Assembly (NCBI GenBank): GCA_022837365.1
Contig: JALHHV010000247.1
Span: 1 to 6,505, forward strand
Direction: 5' to 3'
Origin: Desulfovibrio sp.
GTDB taxonomy: Bacteria; Desulfobacterota; Desulfovibrionia; Desulfovibrionales; Desulfovibrionaceae
Length of the DNA stretch: 6,505 nucleotides
Shown here piece by piece: positions 1 through 4,928 of this stretch. The position numbers were made by a program, and so were the translations under genes. The notes below the pieces were generated by a model. That model was not told the origin of the DNA and searched no databases. It saw only the letters and a list, made by a program, of their open reading frames with translations. The first letter of the stretch is position 1, and each line of letters starts with the position of its first letter.

Positions 1-8
1 GGCATCAT
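1..8 (-). CDS. Possible start of the next Mla-operon gene (partial, runs off window)
   Basis: The MCE gene ends in TGA at 7-5, and this stop is embedded in ATGATG, so an ATG at 8 (ATGA overlap) or at 5 (TGATG overlap) could start a coupled downstream gene. A GGAG lies about 11 bases before the ATG at 8. Another ATGATG pair at 18-13 is nearer that GGAG and in a different frame. In many MCE operons the next gene is an ABC-transport auxiliary lipoprotein. Nothing in these few bases identifies the product, so only the start-stop overlap is seen; the gene itself is inferred. Confidence 0.3.
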
Positions 9-928
9 CGGGCATCATACTCCGGTACGGGGTTGCCGAACAGGAAGCGGCGGGGGTCGCTTTCCACCTTGTGGGCCAGCCGGTCCAGCGTGGCCACCAG
101 TTGCCGCGCCTCGGCCAGCAGGCGGCGCATGTCCTCCAGCCCTTCGCCGGAAAACTTGGCCACGCCCGGCTCGGCCCGGGCCACCAGTCCGTCCATGCGC
201 CGGGCCATGTCGCCCACGGCGCGGGTGGAGTCGCGCAGGTCGGTGCGCAGGTAGTCGCGCATGTCGCCGGTGGTGCCTTCCAGCCCGGCGGAGGCGTTGG
301 CCAGGCGCCGGGTGGTCACGTCCAGGTTGCCGATGATGCGGTCCATGGCGTCGGCCCGCGCGGCAAGGCGCGCCGTGAGCATGTCCAGCGATTGCAGGGT
401 CTGGGCCAGGGTCCGGCGGTTCTCGTCGTCGGCCATGCCCGCGATGCGCTGGATCAGTTCGCGGCCGTCGGAAACCACGGCGGGCAGCCCGGCGAACAGG
501 GCTTCCAGCCGCGAAAGCTGGGCGGGAATCACCGCCACATCCTCGCCGTCGTGCGGCTTGAGCAGCGGGCTGGTGGCCGTGCCGCCGGAAATCTGCACCA
601 CGGTCACCCCGGTGATGCCGCGCGCCTCCAGCGAGGCCATGGAATCCTCGCGCACCGGGGTGTCGGCCGCGATCTCGATGCGCACCTTGACCCGGCCGGG
701 GTCGGTGGGGCTGATGGTGATGGCCTTCACCGTGCCCACCTTCACCCCGTTGAACAGCACGTCGTTGGCCACGCTGAGGCCGGAAACGTGCCCGGTGAAA
801 TTGATGTCGTACTGCACCAGGTTCACGCCGCCGCCGCGCCCGGCCGTCCACAGGATGAAGGCCAGCGCCCCCACCACGGCCATGAGCGTGAACACCCCGA
901 CCAGTACGTAACTGGCTCTGATTTCCAT
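5..928 (-). CDS. mlaD: MCE-domain protein MlaD, alternative independent start within the fused frame
   Basis: ATG 928 opens a 307-residue protein beginning MEIRASYVLVGVF, a typical MlaD N-terminus: a short basic cytoplasmic stretch, one transmembrane anchor (residues 7-28 of this form), the MCE domain (about 40-118) and an extended helical C-terminal region ending DPRRFLFGNP. An AAGGGAGA ribosome site sits four bases upstream, which would be pointless if the protein were made only as part of the ATPase fusion. MCE proteins form hexameric rings on MlaE in the periplasm and provide the lipid passage. This entry is the alternative reading of the last 307 codons of the fused frame, and I think it is translated on its own at least part of the time. 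Confidence 0.65.
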   Translation of the reverse strand: MEIRASYVLVGVFTLMAVVGALAFILWTAGRGGGVNLVQYDINFTGHVSGLSVANDVLFNGVKVGTVKAITISPTDPGRVKVRIEIAADTPVREDSMASLEARGITGVTVVQISGGTATSPLLKPHDGEDVAVIPAQLSRLEALFAGLPAVVSDGRELIQRIAGMADDENRRTLAQTLQSLDMLTARLAARADAMDRIIGNLDVTTRRLANASAGLEGTTGDMRDYLRTDLRDSTRAVGDMARRMDGLVARAEPGVAKFSGEGLEDMRRLLAEARQLVATLDRLAHKVESDPRRFLFGNPVPEYDAR

Positions 929-1738
929 GCGTTCTCCCTTGGAAACAGCCCCTAGCGTGTCCCGTCCGCGCCGCCATCCGCCGCGCGTCCGGCGCCCGCG
1001 CGGTCCGGTGAAATATTCGCGCAGCCACGGGTGGTCCACCCGCAGCAACTCGCCGATGGTGCCCACGGCGTAGATGCGCTTCTCGGCCAGCACGGCCACC
1101 CGGTCGCACACGGCGTACAGCGAATCCAGGTCGTGGGTGATCATGACCACGGTAAGCCCCAGCGCGGCGCGCAGGTCGGCGAGCAGCGCGTCGAAGGCCG
1201 CCGCGCCGATGGGGTCCAGCCCGGCCGTGGGCTCGTCCAGGAACACCACCGCCGGGTCCATGACCAGCGCGCGGGCCAGCCCGGCCCGCTTGCGCATGCC
1301 GCCGGAAAGCTCTGACGGGTATTTCAGCGCCGCCTCCGGCGCCAGGCCCATCATGCGCAGCTTCATGGCGGCCACGTCGTCCATGGCGTCGGGCGGCAGG
1401 TTGGTGAACTCGCGCAGGGGCACCTTGATGTTCTCGATGACCGTCAGCGACGAGAACAGCGCCCCGTCCTGGAACAGCACCCCCCACTGGCGGCGCACGG
1501 CGCGGCGCGCGTTCTCGTCGGCGCGGGTGATGTCCACCCCCAGCACGCGCACGTCGCCCGCCTGGGGGCGGCGCAGGCCAAGGATGGTGCGCAGCAGCAC
1601 GGACTTTCCCGAGCCGGATCCCCCGATGAGCCCCAGCACTTCGCCGGGCTGCACGTCCAGGTCGAGGTTCTCGTGCACCGTCACCGGGCCGAAGCGGTTG
1701 GCGATGCCCCGCAGTGAGATGATCGGCGCGCCCGCCAC
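5..1738 (-). CDS. mlaF-mlaD: Mla-type ABC transporter ATPase read in frame into an MCE/MlaD-type periplasmic protein
   Basis: One open frame of 577 codons starts at GTG 1738, one base after the permease stop, with a G-rich ribosome site inside the permease end. Residues 1-245 are an MlaF-like ATPase: Walker A GGSGSGKS (39-46), Q-loop Q90, signature LSGGM (144-148), Walker B VVFLDE (164-169) and H-loop H202. It would power phospholipid transport on the cytoplasmic face. Residues 271-577 are MlaD-like: one transmembrane helix (about 277-298), an MCE domain (about 310-388), a long helical stretch (about 405-560) and a DPRRFLFG tail. MlaF and MlaD are normally separate proteins. The 25-residue Arg-rich linker and a ready-made start at 928 suggest either a true fusion, whose topology would be workable, or two genes joined by a one-base frameshift. 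The domain assignments are firm; the single-polypeptide reading is not. Confidence 0.75.
   Translation of the reverse strand: MAGAPIISLRGIANRFGPVTVHENLDLDVQPGEVLGLIGGSGSGKSVLLRTILGLRRPQAGDVRVLGVDITRADENARRAVRRQWGVLFQDGALFSSLTVIENIKVPLREFTNLPPDAMDDVAAMKLRMMGLAPEAALKYPSELSGGMRKRAGLARALVMDPAVVFLDEPTAGLDPIGAAAFDALLADLRAALGLTVVMITHDLDSLYAVCDRVAVLAEKRIYAVGTIGELLRVDHPWLREYFTGPRGRRTRGGWRRGRDTLGAVSKGERMEIRASYVLVGVFTLMAVVGALAFILWTAGRGGGVNLVQYDINFTGHVSGLSVANDVLFNGVKVGTVKAITISPTDPGRVKVRIEIAADTPVREDSMASLEARGITGVTVVQISGGTATSPLLKPHDGEDVAVIPAQLSRLEALFAGLPAVVSDGRELIQRIAGMADDENRRTLAQTLQSLDMLTARLAARADAMDRIIGNLDVTTRRLANASAGLEGTTGDMRDYLRTDLRDSTRAVGDMARRMDGLVARAEPGVAKFSGEGLEDMRRLLAEARQLVATLDRLAHKVESDPRRFLFGNPVPEYDAR
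933..940 (-). promoter_or_regulatory. Ribosome binding site for the internal MlaD start
   Basis: AAGGGAGA lies four bases upstream of ATG 928. It is one of the best Shine-Dalgarno matches in the window, although the ATPase frame reads straight through it. An out-of-frame TAG at 954-952 lies just upstream, giving the usual stop, ribosome site, start order of two adjacent genes. Confidence 0.7.
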
Positions 1739-1739
1739 C

Positions 1740-3020
1740 CTACACCCCCAGCGACATGAACAGGATGGCGAAGCCCGCGTTGGCCACGATGACCAGGAAG
1801 ATCGACTCCACCACCGCCTGGGTGGTCAGCCGGCCCACCGACTCCGCGCTGCCGGTCACCCGGAAGCCCTGGAAGCAGCCCACGATGCCGATGATCAGCG
1901 CGAAGAACGGGGCCTTGACCAGCCCGGTGACAAAGTTGGTCAGCCGGGTGATCTCCTGGAAGCGCACGGCGAACGCGCCGGGCGAGATGCCCAGCGACAG
2001 CCACGAGGCGATGCCCCCGCCCAGCACGCCCATGAAGTCGGCGATGAAGGTCAGCACCGGCAGCATCAGCACCAGCGCCACCACGCGGGGGATCACCAGC
2101 ACTTCCATGGGGTCCAGCCCCATGGAGCGCATGGCGTCCACCTCTTCGTTGGCCACCATGGCCCCGATCTGGGCGGTGAACGACGAGCCGGAGCGGCCCG
2201 CCACGATGAGCGCGGTCAGCAGCACGCCAAGCTCGCGCAGGGTGGAGACCTCGATCAGGTTCACCACGAACACCTGCGCGCCGAAGCGGGTGAACTGCTC
2301 CGACCCCATGTACGCGGTGACCAGCCCGATGAGGAAGGTGAGCAGGGCCACGATGGGCACGGCCTGGATGCCGGTCTGCTCCATGTGGTGCACGATGGAC
2401 ACCCAGCGCAGCCGCCACGGACGCGCCACGGACGCGGCCAGCGAGACCAGGAACATGCCCAGGAACCCCACGATGGAGCGGGCCTGCTCCAGTTCCTCGA
2501 CGATGGAGCCGCCGATGGCGTGCAGCGCGCCCAGCACCGGCGAGACGCGGCGCTCGCGCGGCACCACGGAAATGTCGATGGCCCGCACCCGGTCCAGCAG
2601 CACGGACTGGCCGGGATCGGGCACGCGCCACGCCACCTGCGCCCCCGCCGCCGCCATGTTGGCCGCGGCCCGGCACAGCAACTGCGCCCCGGCGGTGTCC
2701 AGGCGGGTCACCCCGGAAAGGTCCAGATGCACCACGGGGGCATCGCCCTGCACGCAGCAACTCTGGCATACCTCGGCGCAGCGGCGCAGCAGCCGGGCGG
2801 TCATGCGGCCGATGGAGCCCACCTCCCACGCGCCGGAAAAGGTGAACACCTGTTCGCGCGCGCAGGCTTCCGCCGCCCCGCCGCGGGCCGCGTCCATGTC
2901 CGGCGCGGCGGGCGCGCAGGTCAGCCCCGGCTCGTGCGGTCCGGCATGGGCGTCCGGGTCGGGACGCCGGTAGTCGCCCTTGAGGGTGGGTTCCCGGAAC
3001 GGGGGGACGGTTTCGCGCAT
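1740..3020 (-). CDS. mlaE: STAS-domain/MlaE fusion permease of the phospholipid ABC transporter
   Basis: This 426-residue protein has two parts. Residues about 57-155 form a STAS domain with the MlaB-type segment DLSGVTRLDTAGAQLL (100-115), including the DTAG motif. Residues about 165-426 are an MlaE permease with the family core LRELGVLLTALIVAGRSGSS (261-280), the cytoplasmic NEEVDAMRSMGLDP (291-304) and about five hydrophobic helices to the C-terminus. It should be the membrane subunit that passes phospholipid between the inner membrane and the MCE ring, with the fused STAS domain replacing separate MlaB and regulating the ATPase. The ATPase starts one base after its TAG, so the two are surely coupled. 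The ATG at 3020 lacks a clear ribosome site and the first 55 residues are low-complexity, so the true start could be internal, for example ATG 2897. A cysteine cluster, C81/C85/C88/C89, sits inside the STAS domain. Confidence 0.9.
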   Translation of the reverse strand: MRETVPPFREPTLKGDYRRPDPDAHAGPHEPGLTCAPAAPDMDAARGGAAEACAREQVFTFSGAWEVGSIGRMTARLLRRCAEVCQSCCVQGDAPVVHLDLSGVTRLDTAGAQLLCRAAANMAAAGAQVAWRVPDPGQSVLLDRVRAIDISVVPRERRVSPVLGALHAIGGSIVEELEQARSIVGFLGMFLVSLAASVARPWRLRWVSIVHHMEQTGIQAVPIVALLTFLIGLVTAYMGSEQFTRFGAQVFVVNLIEVSTLRELGVLLTALIVAGRSGSSFTAQIGAMVANEEVDAMRSMGLDPMEVLVIPRVVALVLMLPVLTFIADFMGVLGGGIASWLSLGISPGAFAVRFQEITRLTNFVTGLVKAPFFALIIGIVGCFQGFRVTGSAESVGRLTTQAVVESIFLVIVANAGFAILFMSLGV

Positions 3021-3066
3021 CGGGTCAATCTACCACGCCCCAAGGACAGCGCCAAGGGCTGCGGAC

Positions 3067-3086
3067 CGGACGGGACCCGACGGGAC
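3067..3086. repeat. 10-bp tandem repeat in the mlaE leader
   Basis: On the plus strand cggacgggac is followed directly by ccgacgggac (9 of 10 identical), and a partial third unit, gcggac, precedes them at 3061-3066. The unit length is close to one helical turn. It may be an operator array or simply slippage in GC-rich sequence. Confidence 0.5.
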
Positions 3087-3200
3087 TGAAGGGGCGGAAA
3101 GGGAGAGGAGGGAACGCAAACCGACATGCGCGCCGGACCGGGGAGCGGCCCGCGAACCGCGCCGCGCCATGCAGCCCGGCGGCAGCCAAACGCCAAGAGC

Positions 3201-3221
3201 CGCGCGGCCCGAGCCCGCGCG
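3201..3221. other. GC hairpin downstream of the third small gene
   Basis: Arms cgcgcgg (3201-3207) and ccgcgcg (3215-3221) form a perfect 7-bp stem with a 7-base loop, about 55 bases past the stop at 3277. No T-run follows on the minus strand, so a role as terminator is weakly supported. Confidence 0.3.
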
Positions 3222-3276
3222 CACCATGCGAACCTTCGCTGGCGACTCTCCGATGGCGGCGATGCGACGGCGACGG

Positions 3277-3558
3277 CTATTCCACGTCGTCGTCGTACCA
3301 CTCGTGCTCGTAGCCGTCGGTGAGCTTGTAGCTGCGCACTTGCAGCAGCAACTCCCCGTCCTTTTCGCGCACCGTGCCCACGATCTCCACGTGGGCGTTG
3401 ATGTGCGCCGCAAGGTCGGCCCCGGCACCGCGCGGGACGATGTGGAACTCGGTATCCCCGGCGGCCACGGCCACCTTGGCGGCCATGTCGTCGTGCCCCT
3501 TCAGGGTGAGCGGCACGATGTACCCCTGAATAGTCCTGATGCCTTCCATGGTGTTCAC
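3277..3558 (-). CDS. Small acidic-tailed protein of unknown function, OB-like (third of three related genes)
   Basis: I do not recognise a named family. With GTG 3558 as start, chosen because GAGAG lies six bases upstream, the protein has 93 residues; ATG 3549 and GTG 3606 are alternatives. No signal peptide or membrane helix is visible, so it is probably cytoplasmic. It begins with a strand-like segment TIQGYIV (9-15) and carries VEIVGTVREKDGELLLQV (57-74) followed by RSYKLTD, then an acidic tail EHEWYDDDVE. The core fits G-x5-D-G-x5-V-x2-Y-x-L-x-D, shared with the two genes upstream and suggestive of the last strands of a small beta-barrel such as an OB fold. It has its own upstream region with a sigma-54-like element, so it may be transcribed separately from the other two. 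Confidence 0.75.
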   Translation of the reverse strand: MNTMEGIRTIQGYIVPLTLKGHDDMAAKVAVAAGDTEFHIVPRGAGADLAAHINAHVEIVGTVREKDGELLLQVRSYKLTDGYEHEWYDDDVE

Positions 3559-3578
3559 AAATGGCTCTCGCGCGAACG

Positions 3579-3632
3579 GGAAAGGGTCCGCCTTTCGGAC
3601 CCACACAACACTGCGGAATATTACCCCTTTCC
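3579..3632 (-). promoter_or_regulatory. Structured leader of the third small gene with competing hairpins
   Basis: Two pairings are possible in the leader RNA. One is a local 7-bp stem, GGGTCCG/CGGACCC, with loop AAAGG (3602-3584). The other is a long-range 8-bp stem, GGAAAGGG (3632-3625) with CCCTTTCC (3586-3579). They compete for the three bases at 3586-3584. The region ends about ten bases before the GAGAG ribosome site. No known riboswitch is recognised. Confidence 0.4.
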
Positions 3633-3635
3633 TGA

Positions 3636-3649
3636 AAACGCAAGCGTTT
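3636..3649. repeat. Perfect palindrome near the predicted sigma-54 start site
   Basis: The plus strand reads aaacgc-aa-gcgttt, a 6-bp perfect inverted repeat with a two-base centre. It lies 16 to 29 bases downstream of the -12 GC and therefore overlaps the first transcribed bases if that promoter is real. It could be an operator or the base of a leader hairpin. Confidence 0.4.
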
Positions 3650-3663
3650 GGTGGGGCCCGGTG

Positions 3664-3679
3664 TGCAAAAAATTTCCCG
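3664..3679 (-). promoter_or_regulatory. Candidate sigma-54 (-24/-12) promoter for the third small gene
   Basis: On the minus strand CGGGAAATTTTTTGCA has GG (3678-3677) and GC (3666-3665) separated by exactly ten bases, with TTGCA at the -12 end. This fits the invariant parts of the sigma-54 consensus TGGCACGNNNNTTGCW; the -24 half is otherwise weak. Transcription would begin near 3653, leaving a leader of about 95 bases. A sigma-54 activator gene lies 1.4 kb upstream on the same strand. A near-palindrome, catgatattacatg (3702-3715), lies about 25 bases upstream of the -24 end. Confidence 0.45.
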
Positions 3680-3729
3680 TGCGAAAAATTGCGTGCTATT
3701 CCATGATATTACATGTTCAATATTTCACG

Positions 3730-3763
3730 CGCCGTGGCACGGCGGGCAATCCCGGCCTGCCGG
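3730..3763 (-). terminator. Two GC hairpins after the second small gene, possible terminator
   Basis: Just past the stop at 3772, the minus strand can form CCGGC-AG-GCCGG (3763-3752) and CGCCGT-GCC-ACGGCG (3744-3730). The sequence then becomes AT-rich (CGTGAAATATTG) but lacks a clean T-run. Together with the separate promoter-like site downstream, they suggest that transcription of the first two small genes may end here. Confidence 0.3.
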
Positions 3764-3771
3764 AACCGAAT

Positions 3772-4191
3772 CTAAATCCTGCGTCCCAGGTACGCGGTAT
3801 CCACGCCGTACAGGTGCGACGCCTGCGGCGCGGATTCCCCGTTATCCTCGTCCACCACCGAATAGCCGGTGACGTCAAGGGTGAAATAGCCGTCCTCGAT
3901 CTGGTTGGCGATGCCCGTCACCACCACTTCCAGCCCGTCCAGTTCCAGGTCGGTGACGCCCCGCAGCAGAAAGATGCGGTCGTCCATGGTTTCCAGCAGC
4001 GGGCCATCGTCGGTGACCACCACCACGCCGGTCACCACCACCTCGGGGGTTTCCGGCCCCATGGTCATGCCCGCCGCGTGGGCCGCCGGGCTCACGAGCA
4101 TCCAGTTCGACAGCAGCACCAACAGCGACAACAGCACCATGGCCGCAACCGCAGGCAGCCTGCCGCCCGCGCGCGCCACGACGCCGCGCAT
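3772..4191 (-). CDS. Exported small protein of unknown function, OB-like (second of three related genes)
   Basis: I do not recognise a named family. I chose ATG 4191 because GGAGG lies five bases upstream and this start gives a well-formed signal peptide: basic MRGVVARAGGR, hydrophobic residues 12-33, then SPAAHA with likely cleavage after A39. The frame is open further upstream (ATG 4239, ATG 4215). The mature protein of about 100 residues has strand-like VVVTGVVVV (51-59), IFLLRGV (73-79), LEVVVTGIANQIEDG (87-101) and YFTLDVTGYSVVD (102-114), then a short tail ending DTAYLGRRI. The pattern G-x6-D-G-x5-V-x2-Y-x-V-x-D matches its two neighbours. Family resemblance to periplasmic bacterial OB-fold proteins is an impression only. 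It follows the first small gene by 124 bases and is probably co-transcribed with it. Confidence 0.8.
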   Translation of the reverse strand: MRGVVARAGGRLPAVAAMVLLSLLVLLSNWMLVSPAAHAAGMTMGPETPEVVVTGVVVVTDDGPLLETMDDRIFLLRGVTDLELDGLEVVVTGIANQIEDGYFTLDVTGYSVVDEDNGESAPQASHLYGVDTAYLGRRI

Positions 4192-4196
4192 TCCTT

Positions 4197-4201
4197 CCTC
4201 C
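4197..4201 (-). promoter_or_regulatory. Ribosome binding site fixing the start of the exported small protein
   Basis: GGAGG lies five bases before ATG 4191. The upstream candidate ATG 4215 has a weaker GAGG eight or more bases away, and ATG 4239 has none. Confidence 0.65.
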
Positions 4202-4233
4202 GTCCGCGCCATCATGATCCGGCCCTCTTCCTT

Positions 4234-4253
4234 AGACATCCGCAGACATCCGC
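4234..4253. repeat. Perfect 10-bp tandem duplication
   Basis: On the plus strand agacatccgc occurs twice without a gap (minus strand GCGGATGTCT twice). Each copy contains an ATG on the minus strand, one of which (4239) is the spurious-looking upstream start of the exported protein frame. Confidence 0.8.
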
Positions 4254-4256
4254 CAC

Positions 4257-4273
4257 GCCCGTCCTGCACGGGC
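4257..4273. other. Short GC hairpin between the first and second small genes
   Basis: Arms gcccgt (4257-4262) and acgggc (4268-4273) form a 6-bp stem with a 5-base loop. No T-run follows on the minus strand. It could slow or partly end transcription, or stabilise RNA between the two genes. Confidence 0.3.
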
Positions 4274-4315
4274 TCTTTCCCTTCCGTCCCGTCCCGGCCG
4301 CAGTCCCCCGGAATC

Positions 4316-4723
4316 TCAACCCGCCGCATCCACCACCATGAAATCGCGCACCGTGAACAGCAGCCTTCCGTCGCGCGCCGCCAACCGGCCCGTGGCCGTC
4401 ACCTTGCGGCGGCACAGGGTCAGCAGCGCCGGATGGTCCGCCACGTTGCCCACCACCAGTTCGCGCTCGCGGTCGTCGGCGATGAGCACGCCCGAAACCT
4501 CGTAATTGTCGCCCCAGGCGTCCGGCAACACGTAGCCGGTGACGGACACCAGGGATTCGCCGTCCCGGACCGGCTGCCGGGCCCCTGCCGCGCCAACGGC
4601 GCTGGCGGGCTCCCCAAGGCCCTCGGGAAGCCCGCCGCCCAGGCCGGGGACAGGGTGTTCGGGGGCGGCGGGCACAATGGCCGCGCCGCTCCGGTCCTTG
4701 TGCGGGTGCTGCCGGGAATCCAT
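4316..4723 (-). CDS. Small protein of unknown function, OB-like C-terminal half (first of three related genes)
   Basis: I do not recognise a named family. ATG 4723 gives 135 residues. The frame stays open to a TTG at 4798, but that codon lies upstream of the predicted transcription start. No strong ribosome site precedes ATG 4723, so the start is uncertain. Residues 1-57 are rich in Pro, Gly and Ala and look disordered, without a recognisable signal peptide. Residues 58-135 are strand-rich: LVSVTGYVLPDAWGDNYEVS, then VGNVADHPALL, then VTATGRLAARDGRLLFTV (108-125) and RDFMVVD. The last part fits G-x5-D-G-x5-V-x2-F-x-V-x-D, the motif shared with the next two genes. It is the first gene after the AT-rich promoter region and probably shares a transcript with the exported protein that follows. 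Confidence 0.75.
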   Translation of the reverse strand: MDSRQHPHKDRSGAAIVPAAPEHPVPGLGGGLPEGLGEPASAVGAAGARQPVRDGESLVSVTGYVLPDAWGDNYEVSGVLIADDRERELVVGNVADHPALLTLCRRKVTATGRLAARDGRLLFTVRDFMVVDAAG

Positions 4724-4744
4724 GCCGCGCGCAGAGCACTTTCC

Positions 4745-4767
4745 GCGCCATATCGCCAAGTTGGCGC
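4745..4767 (-). other. Competing leader hairpins before the first small gene
   Basis: GCGCCA (4767-4762) can pair with TGGCGC (4750-4745), or the inner perfect repeat CGCCAA-C-TTGGCG (4766-4754) can fold instead. The two share bases, so only one can form. They lie in the predicted 5' leader, about 20 to 45 bases before ATG 4723. Confidence 0.4.
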
Positions 4768-4782
4768 TGTTTCTAGACTTTT

Positions 4783-4811
4783 TGTATAGGCACGGCAAAA
4801 ATAGGAATCAA
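4783..4811 (-). promoter_or_regulatory. Candidate sigma-70 promoter for the small-protein cluster
   Basis: TTGATT (4811-4806) and TATACA (4788-4783) are separated by 17 bases, each matching four of six consensus positions, in an AT-rich region. Transcription would start near 4776, giving a leader of about 53 bases before ATG 4723. The -35 hexamer lies inside the 33-bp palindrome at 4795-4827. Confidence 0.5.
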
Positions 4812-4827
4812 AAATTCCTGTTTTTGC
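4795..4827. repeat. 33-bp imperfect palindrome overlapping the promoter
   Basis: Plus-strand arms gcaaaaa-t-aggaat (4795-4808) and attcct-g-tttttgc (4814-4827) pair over 13 of 14 positions around the loop caaaa. The A-tract, stem, T-tract design resembles a bidirectional terminator, but the stem is AT-rich and overlaps a promoter -35, so an operator is at least as likely. Confidence 0.6.
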
Positions 4828-4887
4828 GGATTGGCCGATCAATGCCCCCCGGATTCTCCGCCAGCCTGCCATTTCCGCATGCAATGT

Positions 4888-4928
4888 TTTATTGTATCAT
4901 ACTGTGTATAAATAACATATACAATAAA
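4888..4928. repeat. 10-bp perfect inverted repeat with 21-base spacer
   Basis: Plus-strand tttattgtat (4888-4897) is the exact complement of atacaataaa (4919-4928). It lies about 110 to 150 bases upstream of the predicted start of the small-protein transcript, a distance suited to an activator or repressor site. The binding protein is unknown; the adjacent activator gene product is one candidate. Confidence 0.5.

Larger units (their letters stand above)
3021..3276 (-). other. GC-rich intergenic region upstream of mlaE
   Basis: This 256-base gap lies between the third small gene and mlaE. I see no convincing sigma-70 or sigma-54 promoter and no good ribosome site before ATG 3020. It holds a GC hairpin (3201-3221) and a 10-bp tandem repeat (3067-3086), and is purine-rich on the plus strand at 3087-3118. 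Open frames crossing it on both strands look like products of high GC content. The mla operon may have its own promoter here or be read through from upstream. Confidence 0.5.

Noticed and set aside
3021..3027. TTGACC just before the mlaE ATG as a -35 element
   Set aside because: It is only a few bases from the start codon, so transcription would begin inside the gene and no -10 partner is seen.
1074..3089. Long plus-strand open frame (671 codons) and other plus-strand frames across the mla genes
   Set aside because: They lie opposite clear Mla genes. Their products are rich in His, Gly, Arg and Ala with no domain, as expected for antisense frames in GC-rich DNA.
3061..3118. Purine-rich G/A tract on the plus strand as a functional element
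   Set aside because: Similar G/A-rich runs occur in other gaps here (for example the minus strand near 4274-4310). It looks like compositional bias.
3160..3200. GG-N10-GC match upstream of mlaE as a sigma-54 promoter
   Set aside because: It lies in very GC-rich DNA where such matches are common, and it lacks the TTGC -12 and TGGCAC -24 features.
4192..4329. Longer N-terminus for the exported protein (start at 4329 or 4239)
   Set aside because: The extra residues precede the signal peptide and come from an Arg/Gly-rich stretch containing a hairpin and a tandem repeat. ATG 4191 has a far better ribosome site.
2980..4341. Plus-strand open frame of 453 codons across the small-gene cluster
   Set aside because: It crosses AT-rich promoter sequence and three better-supported minus-strand genes, and has no recognisable domain.
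4724..4798. TTG 4798 as start of the first small gene
   Set aside because: It lies upstream of the predicted transcription start, within the promoter and palindrome, and lacks a ribosome site.
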